DNA of 64,000 nucleotides from Candidatus Methanomethylophilaceae archaeon (GCA_017524805.1 JAFXUX010000038.1:1-64000); one strand, 5' to 3'. Positions 51,679 to 61,365 are shown, counted from the first letter of the stretch. Notes: a model not told the origin generated them from the sequence alone. Numbers and translations are program-made.

Positions 51679-53880
51679 TCATATTTTCGGGGTTCTCTTT
51701 GCAAGGAACGCTTTGATCCTTTTCAGATTGTAGTCTTTGCCTTTGACATGGTTGCGCATCATGTCTCCGGGGAACCTCATGGGAGACCCGTAAAGATTCG
51801 TCAGGACTTTCATCGGGTCGCGGGGCCCGGGGAGCATAATGTCCTCGAATTTCATGTATACCGGCGGGAACACTTCGTCGTATCTGAATATCTTCTTTTT
51901 GTGGGATACTCTGGGGTTGTCCATGGTCATCGCTACGGCGGTCCCGCCTTCTCCGCGCATATCTGATTCGAAAGATTCCCTGTAGCTCGCGTAGAGGTCT
52001 TTGATCCTCGTGTCTTCCAAGGGGTTGAGGCCTTTCTCTTTGTCTTCTTCGTTGAGGTCATCGATCATTTCTCTGAAGCTGTGGGCGTAATCGGAATATC
52101 TCTGCAATCCGGCTGGGTCGGCGGACTCGACGTAATCCAGCACCATGACGTCCAGGAACATGTTCGCGCCCTTCATCCTCATGTGGATGTGGTTGAACCA
52201 TTGGGTGGTATCGGCCTTGCTCTCATACAATCTGCTGTGTATCCTGAACGGAGAGTTTTCGTCCAGCACAGTCTTGAGCTTCTCAAAATCCTCGCGCATC
52301 ATGTAGTAGTCGATGTCGTCATCCCACGGGACGAATCCCCCGTGGCGATAGGCGCCCAGAAGCGTTCCGCAGGCGATCACATATTGGATTCCGTTGGCCT
52401 TGCAGATGTCGTCGAACGACTTCAACATCAGTTTGAGGACTTTATGGATGTTCTCCAGGTCGCTTTTGTTGATCCTCAGGGCTGAGAAAATGCTCTTAAG
52501 ATCATCCTCGGCAATCGCTCCAGCTTCCAAGGACGCTTCCAGCATCCTGTTCATCGTCCCGGATGCGTTTCTCGGGGTCAGAAGGTATTCATCTTCGAAT
52601 TCCACTAGTATGTCCAGGATGGTCTGGCAATCCTCGGCGATGAAGCTCTTGGGATCCTCGACGTTCTTTATCAGTTTTCCGTATGACGAATCGAGGCGGA
52701 GATTGTTCTCAATCAAAGCGGCTAAGACGTGTTCCTTATGGGATTCGACCAGTCTGGGCGCCCATGCCGGCATGTTCTCGGAGAAGTTAAGCTTCTTGAT
52801 GGACGAAATCATGTCGCCCTCTTGGTACGACATATACAGCGCCATTTCCATCAGATCTGACAGATAAGTCTCCCTGTCCAGCCCGGCAGTCAGGCTTACG
52901 GCGGCTTCTCTAATTTCAGGGTCGCTGCTGAGACAGCAAAGCTTGCCCAAACACACCCTTTCGTCTGGTTCCTCGACAGGGTCGTCGCTTTCTACCGCGC
53001 GTTTGGCCATGGCCTCTGCGGCTTCGGCATCTTTTTCCATGCCTATGCCCTAGTAATATGCTTTGGCGATGCGGATCATGGCGGATACGTTGCCAGATTC
53101 CGCGAAGTATTTAAGTGAAGGTATTATCGCTGCAGCTCCCTTGGGATTGGGCGCGCTGCCGACGGCAAGGTCAAACATGCGTACCGTATGCTTGCATGCT
53201 TCGTTGCGGGCAGATTTGAAATCGGAATTCAGATCCTGGATTTCTTTCAGATTCGCTTTGGCCCATGGAACGTCCTCTTTGTACGACAATATCGCCCATT
53301 TCTCGGCTTCGCTCAGATCCTTTTTGTAGCATTTGCCTCTGTAATACATCTTTCCGATGCGGGCCATAGCCCTAGGATTGCCGTTCGCGGCGGATTCCTC
53401 GGCTATTCTCATCATCTCGGAATTGTCATCGGAATCTCCCAGCCTCCAATAGATATCGACCAGAGTGTTGCTGACGAAAAAGTTGCTCAGGATGTCCGAA
53501 TCGTGCATCCAATCTGCCATCACGCGAAGCGCTTCTTTGCTGGCGCCACGGCTTTCAACCAATTTTCTTACGGCTTTCAAGCTGTCCGTGTTCTTTTCCT
53601 CTATTTTGGAGCAGACAATCGGAACGATGCGTTCGGCCATCTCTTTGTCGATAGTCGCAGGCAAGTTTTGCATAAGCATGCATGCCGCATCGAAGCCCTC
53701 TTCCGGGTGTTCGGATATGAGTTCGCACACCTTCTACTCCTTGAGATCGAATCTGGTGTAATATGAGTATTTCAGCTCGTCGGCCAGTTGGGAGAAATCA
53801 CCTGATTCGGCGGTTAAGATGGCTTTTTTCAATCCATCGCAGCTTCTGTTCGAAGCGTCTTTTCTTATGATGTCAGTCAT
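51679..53880 (-). CDS. Sel1 repeats fused to LicD-family phosphotransferase (copy B), interrupted by two in-frame TAG codons
   Basis: 733 residues from ATG at 53880 to TGA at 51679 if TAGs at 53734-53736 (codon 49) and 53050-53052 (codon 277) are decoded. The three pieces share one frame. Around the second TAG, IAKAYY-TAG-GIGMEKDAEAA matches copy A's MAKAYNNGIGTERSEIAA residue for residue, so it lies inside a Sel1 loop. The first lies in a helical N-terminal region (TRFDLKE-TAG-KVCELISEH). The C-terminal LicD domain is intact: GTLLGAYRHGGFVPWDDDIDYYM (505-527). It should transfer a phospho-group to a surface glycan. A TATA box (ATTATAA near 53943) precedes it. Either amber codons are read as pyrrolysine or the gene is decaying only through TAGs. 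Confidence 0.75.
53050..53052 (-). other. In-frame TAG within a Sel1 repeat of copy B, candidate pyrrolysine codon
   Basis: Codon 277. The flanking residues align without gap to the intact paralogue, where the same position is asparagine (AYNNGIG versus AYY-TAG-GIG). Confidence 0.62.
53734..53736 (-). other. In-frame TAG near the N-terminus of copy B, candidate pyrrolysine codon
   Basis: Codon 49. Upstream, 48 in-frame codons lead back to an ATG at 53880 with a TATA box farther upstream. A GTG six bases after the TAG could serve as an alternative start, so this site is weaker evidence than the one at 53050. Confidence 0.5.
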
Positions 53881-54240
53881 GTCATATCACTTTAGCAAAT
53901 CTTGCGGAACTGGGTTCGATTTTTGTCGTAATTTTTTTGATTATAATCCGAACATCTGAATGATGAAGAACGTCTTCTGGCAGATCTCAGCTCCCGAGTG
54001 TTTTGAGCAATTCCTGTTGGTAATAGGCACCATAAAAATCTTATTTATATGATGCGGGATGGGCCCGCAATCCATGTCTGTCGGATGATTCCGATGATGC
54101 CGTGCGTTCGTTCGTTCTCTTAGAATCGCCCCGATTTGGCGATTATAATCGGGAGTTTATAGGCTAAATTTGGTGTGATGATATGGGCAACCGTTATTGT
54201 GCAACAATATTATTAATAAAAGGGGTACTATGAAGACAGC
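53881..54240. other. 360-bp divergent intergenic region in the LicD island
   Basis: It holds the minus-strand promoter of copy B (ATTATAA near 53943) and a plus-strand TATA-like ATTATTAATAAA (about 54208-54219) fitting leaderless transcription of the ATP-grasp gene. Two small inverted repeats occur: GCGGG-ATGGG-CCCGC near 54055 and CCCGAT...ATCGGG near 54130-54152. I see no tRNA or convincing ORF. Confidence 0.5.
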
Positions 54241-55512
54241 ATGGAATGCCTTCTTATCCTAGGTGGGAACTCCGCTACAGCTGGCCTTGTGACGATGGCC
54301 AAGTCTATGGGTGTCAGAACGGTGGTCGTGGACAAAAATCCTCACGCTTACGCCAAAAAGTTCGCTGACGTGCCATACGACATCGACGGCACCGATATAG
54401 ATAGCATAGTGAGGATAGCCAAGAAGGAAAAGGCGGACGGCATCATGTTGGGCGCTGTCGAGGAACTCATGGACACTTATCAGAAGGTGTGCGATGCCCT
54501 TGGGATGAGATGCTATGCGACGAAGGAGCTCTTAGATCTGTTCTCGGACAAGAGCGCATTCAAGAATGCATGCGTCGCAAACGGTGTGCCTACGACCGAA
54601 GGCGGGCTTTATGGCATCGCCGACGTCGATTCTTTCAGGTCCAAGAAATTCCCGCTGATCGTGAAGCCGGTCGACAGCAGCGGATCCCGCGGCATCAGGG
54701 TATGCTACAAGTTCGAGGAGCTCCGTTCCGCGGTCGAATCAGCCCTGTCATTTTCCGAGCTCGACAAAGTCCTCATAGAGAGGTACATGACCGGGCAGGA
54801 GGTCGTGGTCTATTACGCGTTCCAGGACGGGGAGCCAACGCTGCTGGGAATCTGCGATCGCTACACTAACCATGAGCGTGCCTCCAGCGCGCAGCTTCCG
54901 ACCTCATATGTGTTCCCATCCAGATTTACGAAAGGGTACATGGCATCCGAAGACTCGGCGGTAAGAGAGATGTTCCGCAAGATCGGAGTCAAGAACGGGG
55001 TCATGTTCCTTCAGGGATTCGCAGATGACGACGGGACGCTCAGGTTCTACGAGTCTGGATATAGGCTGAACGGCGCACAGGAGCACCACATCTTCGCCAA
55101 TCTCTGCGGCATAGACGCGAAGAGGATGATGGTCGACTTTGCTCTGCACGGCAGGATGGCCGATTTCAGCATTTCGGAGAAGGCCGACCCTCTTCTCGGC
55201 GGCCGCTTCGGATGCAAGCTGTCCGTCCTCATGGAGCCGGGAACGATCGCCAAAGTCGTCGGATTGGAGGAGGTATCGAAGATGGAGGGCGTGGTATGCG
55301 TCAATCCCAGCTATGATATCGGGGAGACGGTGAAGGATGCCGGCACGCTCAAGCAGATAGTATGCAGGTTCTTCATAGTGGCCGATACGATATCAGATCT
55401 GAAGGTCCGCATAGACAAGATTTATGATGCGTATGACGTTATCGATGGGAACGGCGCGTCTTTGTTGATGGAGCAGTTTGACACGAGACTTCTATTGGAG
55501 AATTACAGGTGA
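54241..55512 (+). CDS. ATP-grasp carboxylate ligase (carbamoyl-phosphate-synthase-like)
   Basis: 423 residues. N-terminal Rossmann-like pre-ATP-grasp domain (LLILGGNSATAGLVTMAKSMG), then the ATP-grasp with FPLIVKPVDSSGSRGI, VLIERYMTGQEVVVYY, and the Mg-binding end FYESGYRLNGAQEHH. These enzymes make an acyl phosphate and join it to an amine, thiol or alcohol. Four bases separate its stop from the LicC-like gene, so they form an operon. It may build or attach the group that the LicC/LicD proteins handle; the substrate is unknown. Confidence 0.82.
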   Translation: MECLLILGGNSATAGLVTMAKSMGVRTVVVDKNPHAYAKKFADVPYDIDGTDIDSIVRIAKKEKADGIMLGAVEELMDTYQKVCDALGMRCYATKELLDLFSDKSAFKNACVANGVPTTEGGLYGIADVDSFRSKKFPLIVKPVDSSGSRGIRVCYKFEELRSAVESALSFSELDKVLIERYMTGQEVVVYYAFQDGEPTLLGICDRYTNHERASSAQLPTSYVFPSRFTKGYMASEDSAVREMFRKIGVKNGVMFLQGFADDDGTLRFYESGYRLNGAQEHHIFANLCGIDAKRMMVDFALHGRMADFSISEKADPLLGGRFGCKLSVLMEPGTIAKVVGLEEVSKMEGVVCVNPSYDIGETVKDAGTLKQIVCRFFIVADTISDLKVRIDKIYDAYDVIDGNGASLLMEQFDTRLLLENYR

Positions 55513-55516
55513 TCTC

Positions 55517-56263
55517 ATGAGAGCTATTCTTTTGGCCGCTGGAAAAGGAACCAGGATGTACAGGCATTTCAAATGCCCCAAAAGCACGCTGAAGGTCGAT
55601 GGCGTGCCGATAATAAGGCATTCAGTCGAGATATTGCTCAGCAAAGGGATCGATGTCACGGTCGTGCTGGGATACGACTGCGAGACTATCCGCTCTTCCC
55701 TAAAGGGCTGCAAAGTGGACTACAGCTACAACCCGTTCTACTCTAAGACGAACAGTTTGGGCTCCCTATGGACGGCCAGGAAATATCTGAAGCCCGGGGA
55801 GGACGTGATAATCTCCAATGCCGACGTCTATTGGGAGGAACCGCTCCTGGAAAGGCTGCTGGAGGCTCCCGGCAAGATAGTGATGGTTGCCGACAGCGCG
55901 AGGTACGAGGTGGGAGATTACTTCTTCTACGTGGAGGACGGCATGATCTCCAAGTTCGGCAAGGAGCTGAAGCTCGAAGAGAGGAACTACGAGTACGTCG
56001 GATTGGCCAAGATTTCGGGCGACCGTGTGGAGGCGTTCTCGAAGAGGCTGGACACCATGGTGAAAGAGGAGAAGTACGACCTGTGGTGGGAGAACGTCCT
56101 CTACAACTATCTGTCCGAAGATCCCGTCAGAGTCGTGGATGTGCCGGACCTGTTTTGGGCGGAGGTGGACTACGTCCAAGACTATGATCGCATTAAGGAG
56201 TATATCAGAACGAAGGACGTCTCCTGCAAGCTGGACAAAAGGTTCATGCCGATCGTAGAATGA
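55517..56263 (+). CDS. LicC-like sugar-phosphate/phosphocholine nucleotidyltransferase
   Basis: 248 residues from the ATG at 55517, preceded by AGGTGAT. NTP-transferase fold: LLAAGKGTRMYRHFKCPKSTLKVDGVP (residues ~4-31), VVLGYDCETI, NSLGSLWTARKYL, and the metal-binding IISNADVYWEE. The pattern resembles LicC CTP:phosphocholine cytidylyltransferase more than sugar-nucleotide enzymes, for example TNSLGSLW. With LicD-family genes on both sides, activation of a phospho-alcohol with CTP is likely, though choline itself is not proven. Confidence 0.8.
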   Translation: MRAILLAAGKGTRMYRHFKCPKSTLKVDGVPIIRHSVEILLSKGIDVTVVLGYDCETIRSSLKGCKVDYSYNPFYSKTNSLGSLWTARKYLKPGEDVIISNADVYWEEPLLERLLEAPGKIVMVADSARYEVGDYFFYVEDGMISKFGKELKLEERNYEYVGLAKISGDRVEAFSKRLDTMVKEEKYDLWWENVLYNYLSEDPVRVVDVPDLFWAEVDYVQDYDRIKEYIRTKDVSCKLDKRFMPIVE

Positions 56264-56491
56264 CGGCGGTCGCCGGGGGCCATCAAGGCCCTTCCGCGGC
56301 GAGCGTTTGCAGATCCGCGCATCGTCAAAGGGTGTCCCGTCGGAAAACGGGATTCCAAACGGTCAACTTTGTTATCTGTGGCCGGCGCCGGGCACAGCCA
56401 AAAACAATCGGCGCAATACATTATATTTCCCTGAATGTTTTGCTGGAAATCCAAGCAATGAAACCTGCGGCCTAACGAGGAATGTGATAAT

Positions 56492-57817
56492 TTGAGGTAT
56501 CTGGGGTATGGTTATGTCGAAGGGGTCGATCAGAATGGCGAAACTGCGATCCTTCCTTCCAATGATTTGGACAAAGCGTCCTGTGAAACCATAATTCAGC
56601 AGCTGCAGCCCAAAAGTGACATGCTGCTGAATTTCTACTCTGAATTGGACGTGATTAAGCTGGGGCTCAGAGAAGAGTACATTCTGGCCATCGACGAAGG
56701 GATCAAAAAACATGGCGTCAACGAGACCATCGACATAATTCTGAACAATTATTCCGACAAAAACAATAATTTCCTGAGGATACTGAAAAGAACCGATCAG
56801 TGCCATCTTCTCACTCTGATGATCGACGCGGAATTGGGTTCGAAACTCTGCTATGATGACAGTTCGGTCGGCGGAAAAGTCAGCGGCAAAACCTATTCGC
56901 GCGACATCAGTATGCTGTCGTTCCTCTGCCAGCAGGAGAAAGATTGTTTCATAGCGAAAAAGATGATCGTCAAAGCCATAGACTGGCTGATCGATAAAGG
57001 GCTGAAAGACAGCGCCTTCGGGAAAGAGGAGGTCAGAGGTTTCATCGGGAGTTTCAGGCAATACGACGACTACTCCATCGTAATGCGCAAGACCATTCTG
57101 TTCATGCTGAAGGAAGTGGACAGAATCTGCTCTGCTAATGAAATCGATTATTCCATTGCGTCAGATACCCTTCTGGGCTATGCCGTTTTCAAAGGCCTGA
57201 TGCCTTCCACCAACAGCGCTCAGATCATGATGACCCGCCAGGATTACGACATATTAAAGAAGGCGCTGGCAGGCAACAAGACGCTGAAGATAGTGGAATA
57301 TGCTTACAAAAAAGTGATGAGAACCCGCATCACAGTGAAAGGGATTTCGAGCAGCTGGGCGTACATATCGGTGATCAAATTGGATGTAGTCAAAGACGGC
57401 GACCGCCGCGGGCAATACGATTCGATCAAAAGCGATCTGAAGAAAAGCCTGGCGAAGATAGACCTGGGCGATGTCGACGTCAACAATCCGAAGGTGTCAG
57501 CCCTCTACAGGGATGCCTTCAAAAAAATATCCAACCTGATCGGTTCGGATAAGGCGGATCAGAGCTGCGGCCTCGTGAACGGCATCGAAACCGCGAAAAT
57601 AAACGAGATCGACTGCAGATTGGAAGATTATCTGCCCACGAAATCTATTCAATTCGATTCGCTCACTCTGAAAGCCGCGAACCATCCCTCATCTTTCAAC
57701 GGAAAATTCGAGGAACCTCCGCTGAAATTGTCGCCATATCTCGGCAGCAAGAGGGCAAAGGCCGATCTGGATGTGATCGAGACTGTTATCAACAAAGAAT
57801 TGGCGGGAGGGAAGTGA
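56492..57817 (+). CDS. Degenerate LicD-family protein lacking the catalytic aspartates
   Basis: 441 residues, with a TTG start at 56492; no ATG is available upstream before an in-frame TGA, so the start is uncertain. N-terminal ~190 residues are helical and unassigned. The LicD region starts near residue 200 (ILFMLKEVDRICSANEIDYSIASDTLLGYA), but where family members have GGFIPWDDDxD this one has KGLMPSTNSAQIMM, so all active-site aspartates are gone. The C-terminal part (RLEDYLPTKSIQFDSLTL) still aligns with the next gene (PIEDYLPTKRLKFEDMTL). It may be a non-catalytic partner of that protein, whose start overlaps or adjoins its stop. Confidence 0.75.
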   Translation: MRYLGYGYVEGVDQNGETAILPSNDLDKASCETIIQQLQPKSDMLLNFYSELDVIKLGLREEYILAIDEGIKKHGVNETIDIILNNYSDKNNNFLRILKRTDQCHLLTLMIDAELGSKLCYDDSSVGGKVSGKTYSRDISMLSFLCQQEKDCFIAKKMIVKAIDWLIDKGLKDSAFGKEEVRGFIGSFRQYDDYSIVMRKTILFMLKEVDRICSANEIDYSIASDTLLGYAVFKGLMPSTNSAQIMMTRQDYDILKKALAGNKTLKIVEYAYKKVMRTRITVKGISSSWAYISVIKLDVVKDGDRRGQYDSIKSDLKKSLAKIDLGDVDVNNPKVSALYRDAFKKISNLIGSDKADQSCGLVNGIETAKINEIDCRLEDYLPTKSIQFDSLTLKAANHPSSFNGKFEEPPLKLSPYLGSKRAKADLDVIETVINKELAGGK

Positions 57818-57822
57818 TCGCT

Positions 57823-60378
57823 ATGAAGGACAAAATAGTCTTGAGCAAATCCAGGGTCGATTCCTTATCCAAGATCGATGTTGAAGAGGAAAGCTGGATC
57901 AAGCAGTATTCTGAGCGTCCGTGGGATGGAAAAGAGCCGATAACAACGGGCAAGTACTTCATCGAATACGAGGGAATCCCGTTCCACTTCGCATTTTACA
58001 AGTCAAAAACTGACGACAAGCATCTGATGGTGTCCCTGACCGGAGGGAATTACGGTTCGACCCGCACCGAGGGCATGTATACGAGATGGAAATATGCGGC
58101 ACGCACGGATTATTCCATACTTTGCATCGATGACCCGATGGTGTGGATGTACAAGGTCAGGTTCGGATGGTTCGGCGGCGCGAACAAAAAAGGCAAGCCG
58201 ATTTGGACCATCACTTCTGAATTGATCAAGAAGATAATGGCCGCAAGCTATTCGAAGCAGCCCGAGGTAATTTTCTACTCTTCTTCTTCTGGTGGGACTG
58301 CAGCCATTCTGATATCGTCAGTGATAGGGTTCCCATGCTCCGTGGTCGCGATCAACCCGCAGCTGTATCTGCCGTTCAATCCTATGTACAAAAAAACGAC
58401 GGGCGCCGGCATCCTCCATGAAGAGTTGGTAAAACAGAAAACCGTAGTCGGAATCATCAAGAATCACAAGGAAAATCATTACATCATTCTGGAGAATCTG
58501 GCCTCGTACAATGATTACGTCAGGCATCACATGCATCTTTGCGGAGAGCTGGGAATAAAACCGGCATACGGCATAACCCGCTCATCCGACAATCTGATCA
58601 GCTGGGTTTATTATGCGGCCTCCAATCAAACTCATAGGGCGCAGGATTTCGCTTCGCTCTATCCGGCTTTGGAATACTTGACAGCCAATTTCGATCGTTT
58701 CAAGGAGATCCCGTGGAACCTGTTGGATCTTTTCAACGGATACCTCCAGGACCATCACGTCCAACTCAGGGATGCCAAACTTATCGAATCAAATCTGAAA
58801 CCGCCATTGGAAGATGCCGTCGAATATGCCAAATCCGGGGATTTCACATTTCTGGAAAAGATAATCGACGATTGCTCGGAAGATGAGATCAGAGACAACG
58901 AGATATTCAAGCTGATTCTGAAGTTTCCCAGCAGATCCGTTGTCTGCCTGTGCCATCTCTTCGGCAAGACCCATGACAAGGCTTTCTTGGACAAGGCCGC
59001 CCACCGCATCGTCAGAGCTCTTATAGAGGATCCCAAGACCTTTACGAATCAGATGCAACCCATACTGATGGGCTCGAATCTGACGGAAGAAGCGGCATGC
59101 TCTTTGGTCGAAGCGGCATCGTCGCGCATCGATGATGTCTTAGAGAGTATGAGGTCGTCCGAACAGATCAAAGAGATCGCATGCGCGGTTATGCTTCAGT
59201 ATCTGTCGTCGGGAAAGCCGATGGATGTCATCATCGATCAGATGAAGTCCGACGGCCCGAGATCCGTCCTTTTGCTCCTGAGAGCGGTCAATAAAGAGTA
59301 TCTTCTTACGCTGGCTCTCGAAACCGTCATGAAGAGCGGCATGCATTATAAATGCAAAAAGAGGGATTACGACTCAAGGAAGGAGTCGCTGCTGTCCGAC
59401 TGCTCGATATTGATATCTATCCTCGAGCTGGGCGAAGAAAGATTGGTATTCAATTCGGCGGCGGTATCCCATATGCTCAACTGCATTGTCGAAAGTGGGC
59501 AGAAAAACAATGTCATCGGTGAGCAGGATATATTGGGCATCTTCAAGTCTATAAAATGCAGCGATTCGACGACCGTGGTCATCCACAGGGCGCTGGCGAT
59601 GATTCTGAGGGAAGTCGACAGGATATGCACGTCAAAAGGAGTCAATTACACTCTGGCGTGCGGCTCTCTGATCGGCGCCTATCGCCACGAGGGATTCATC
59701 CCATGGGATGACGACGCCGATCTGTACATGACCCATGACGATTTCAAAGTCTTTAGGGAGGCGGCGAAGAAGAGCGAAGTCATCGATCTCATCGAATTCA
59801 CGTACCACAGCAATTACTCCACCAGACTGAAGCTCCGCAATGTCCCGACCCGCTGGCTGTTCATCGACATCTTCACTTTCGATTACGTATCGGATCTGGA
59901 GAACGCTTGGGAGCTGCGCTGCGAGATGAAGAAGCAGATGAACAAGGAGATGAAAAAGTACCTCGTCGGAAACAGATTCTCCAACAAAGAGGTCAATATC
60001 CCCGGCGTCAAGAGCCTGTATAATCGCTATATCCCGATGTCCATGTCGCGTTTGGACCCCAATAACGAAAGGAAAGGGATCGTGCTGGGAATAGACAACG
60101 CTACGAGGCACAAGCACATCTACCCGATAGAAGACTATCTGCCGACAAAGCGCCTGAAATTCGAGGATATGACCTTGGCAGTCGCCAACAATTACCAGAA
60201 GATTCTGGAGGTTAATTACTCGAACGCCCTGAGCTTCCCTGAGGATATGATGACGGCCAAGCACAGGCGCACGGATCTGGATCTCACGGACATCCTGATC
60301 AGGGTCTGTAAAGACGATTCCGCCCGCAGGTCTGAGGCTCAATCAGAATCGGATGGAGGGGACTCCAAGCAGAGCTGA
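57823..60378 (+). CDS. Alpha/beta-hydrolase-like domain fused to LicD-family phosphotransferase
   Basis: 851 residues from ATG 57823; a GTG at 57814 overlapping the previous stop is also possible (GGAGG at 57806-57810). Residues ~40-270 look like an alpha/beta hydrolase with a nucleophile-elbow-like FYSSSSGGTAAIL and a preceding strand, similar to accessory secretory or glycan esterases. Residues ~300-560 are helical repeats. The LicD domain near residues 600-820 has GSLIGAYRHEGFIPWDDDADLYM with the catalytic aspartates from residue ~629. The fusion suggests both adding a phospho-group and processing an ester on the same glycan. Ends in TGA. Confidence 0.78.
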   Translation: MKDKIVLSKSRVDSLSKIDVEEESWIKQYSERPWDGKEPITTGKYFIEYEGIPFHFAFYKSKTDDKHLMVSLTGGNYGSTRTEGMYTRWKYAARTDYSILCIDDPMVWMYKVRFGWFGGANKKGKPIWTITSELIKKIMAASYSKQPEVIFYSSSSGGTAAILISSVIGFPCSVVAINPQLYLPFNPMYKKTTGAGILHEELVKQKTVVGIIKNHKENHYIILENLASYNDYVRHHMHLCGELGIKPAYGITRSSDNLISWVYYAASNQTHRAQDFASLYPALEYLTANFDRFKEIPWNLLDLFNGYLQDHHVQLRDAKLIESNLKPPLEDAVEYAKSGDFTFLEKIIDDCSEDEIRDNEIFKLILKFPSRSVVCLCHLFGKTHDKAFLDKAAHRIVRALIEDPKTFTNQMQPILMGSNLTEEAACSLVEAASSRIDDVLESMRSSEQIKEIACAVMLQYLSSGKPMDVIIDQMKSDGPRSVLLLLRAVNKEYLLTLALETVMKSGMHYKCKKRDYDSRKESLLSDCSILISILELGEERLVFNSAAVSHMLNCIVESGQKNNVIGEQDILGIFKSIKCSDSTTVVIHRALAMILREVDRICTSKGVNYTLACGSLIGAYRHEGFIPWDDDADLYMTHDDFKVFREAAKKSEVIDLIEFTYHSNYSTRLKLRNVPTRWLFIDIFTFDYVSDLENAWELRCEMKKQMNKEMKKYLVGNRFSNKEVNIPGVKSLYNRYIPMSMSRLDPNNERKGIVLGIDNATRHKHIYPIEDYLPTKRLKFEDMTLAVANNYQKILEVNYSNALSFPEDMMTAKHRRTDLDLTDILIRVCKDDSARRSEAQSESDGGDSKQS

Positions 60379-60500
60379 TTGTACCGTGCCGAAACGGCAA
60401 AGGATGTCGGGAAGGGTTGGCGGCCCGCAGATTCCTGTTCCCGTTCCCGTCATCCTTATCTATATCGCGCATATACGAAGCAACCGACGGAAGGATTCAA

Positions 60501-61364
60501 ATGACGCTCAGATTCGGAGTCCCAAACAAAGGAAGGCTGAACGAACGGACCATCGAGCTCCTCACGAAAGCGGGCCTCGATCTTGGTGACGACATCGGCA
60601 GGAAGCTGTATGTCAAGATAAAGAACCAAGACATCGAGATTATGTTCGTTCGCGCCCAGGACATCCCCGAATTCATCGCCAAAGGGGCGATCGACATGGG
60701 CATCACCGGCCTGGACCAGGTGGCCGAATCCGGGCACGATCTGAAGAATCTTCTGGATCTCGGATTCGGTTTCTGCCGCCTCTCCGTGGCGGTTCCGGAG
60801 GAATCCCCTGCCAGATCCGTCAAGGACATAAAGGACGGGAGCCGCATCGCCACGTCGTTCCCGAAGATAACGAAGAAGTACTTCGATTCGCTCGGAAAGG
60901 ACGTCAGCGTCATCGTCGTGTCCGGGGCGGCCGAGATCATGCCTTATCTGGGCATCTCGGATTACATAGTCGATTTGGTGTCAACCGGATCCACCCTCAA
61001 GATGAACAGGCTCGTCGAGATCGGCACCATCGTCGAATCCCAGGCGGCTATCATATCCTCGGAGAAAGCCATGAAAGGCCACGGGGAAGAGATCGATCTC
61101 GTAGTCAGCTCCATCGCCAGCGTCATAGCGGCCGAGGACAAGAAATACATCATGGCTGACGTGCCCAAATCGGCGCTGCCCGAGATCGAGCGCATAATAC
61201 CCGGCATAGGCGGGCCCACCATAGTTCCGATATCCGGAAGCGGGGACACAGTGGCCGTGCACGCGGTCATCGATTCCGATCAGGCCTATCGCATCATATC
61301 CGAGCTCAAGAGGGTCGGGGCCAAAGGAATATTGACCATGCCCATAGAAAGGCTGGTCGATTGA
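60501..61364 (+). CDS. hisG: ATP phosphoribosyltransferase, long form
   Basis: 287 residues from the ATG at 60501, preceded by GGAAGGATTC; the frame is open upstream but without family similarity. PRPP-binding and catalytic segments: FGVPNKGRLNERTIELL, MGITGLDQVAE, SRIATSFPKITKKYF and DLVSTGSTLKMN; the C-terminal ~75 residues are the regulatory ACT-like domain that binds histidine (ADVPKSALPEIERIIPGIGGPT). First step of histidine biosynthesis; start of a tight hisGCHA operon. Confidence 0.94.
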   Translation: MTLRFGVPNKGRLNERTIELLTKAGLDLGDDIGRKLYVKIKNQDIEIMFVRAQDIPEFIAKGAIDMGITGLDQVAESGHDLKNLLDLGFGFCRLSVAVPEESPARSVKDIKDGSRIATSFPKITKKYFDSLGKDVSVIVVSGAAEIMPYLGISDYIVDLVSTGSTLKMNRLVEIGTIVESQAAIISSEKAMKGHGEEIDLVVSSIASVIAAEDKKYIMADVPKSALPEIERIIPGIGGPTIVPISGSGDTVAVHAVIDSDQAYRIISELKRVGAKGILTMPIERLVD

Positions 61365-61365
61365 T

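Noticed and set aside
53881-54240. Possible tRNA or small RNA in the gap
   Set aside because: The short inverted repeats do not form a cloverleaf and no conserved T-arm sequence is present.
54229-54262. Short ATG frame just before the ATP-grasp gene, ending in TAG after ten codons
   Set aside because: Too short and out of frame with the gene; the TATA spacing fits a leaderless start at 54241.
56264-56491. Possible tRNA-like sequence (GGGATTCCAAACGG) after the LicC-like gene
   Set aside because: No acceptor or anticodon stems could be matched; only a GGGCC-ATCAA-GGCCC-type hairpin and a TATA-like box near 56420 are visible.
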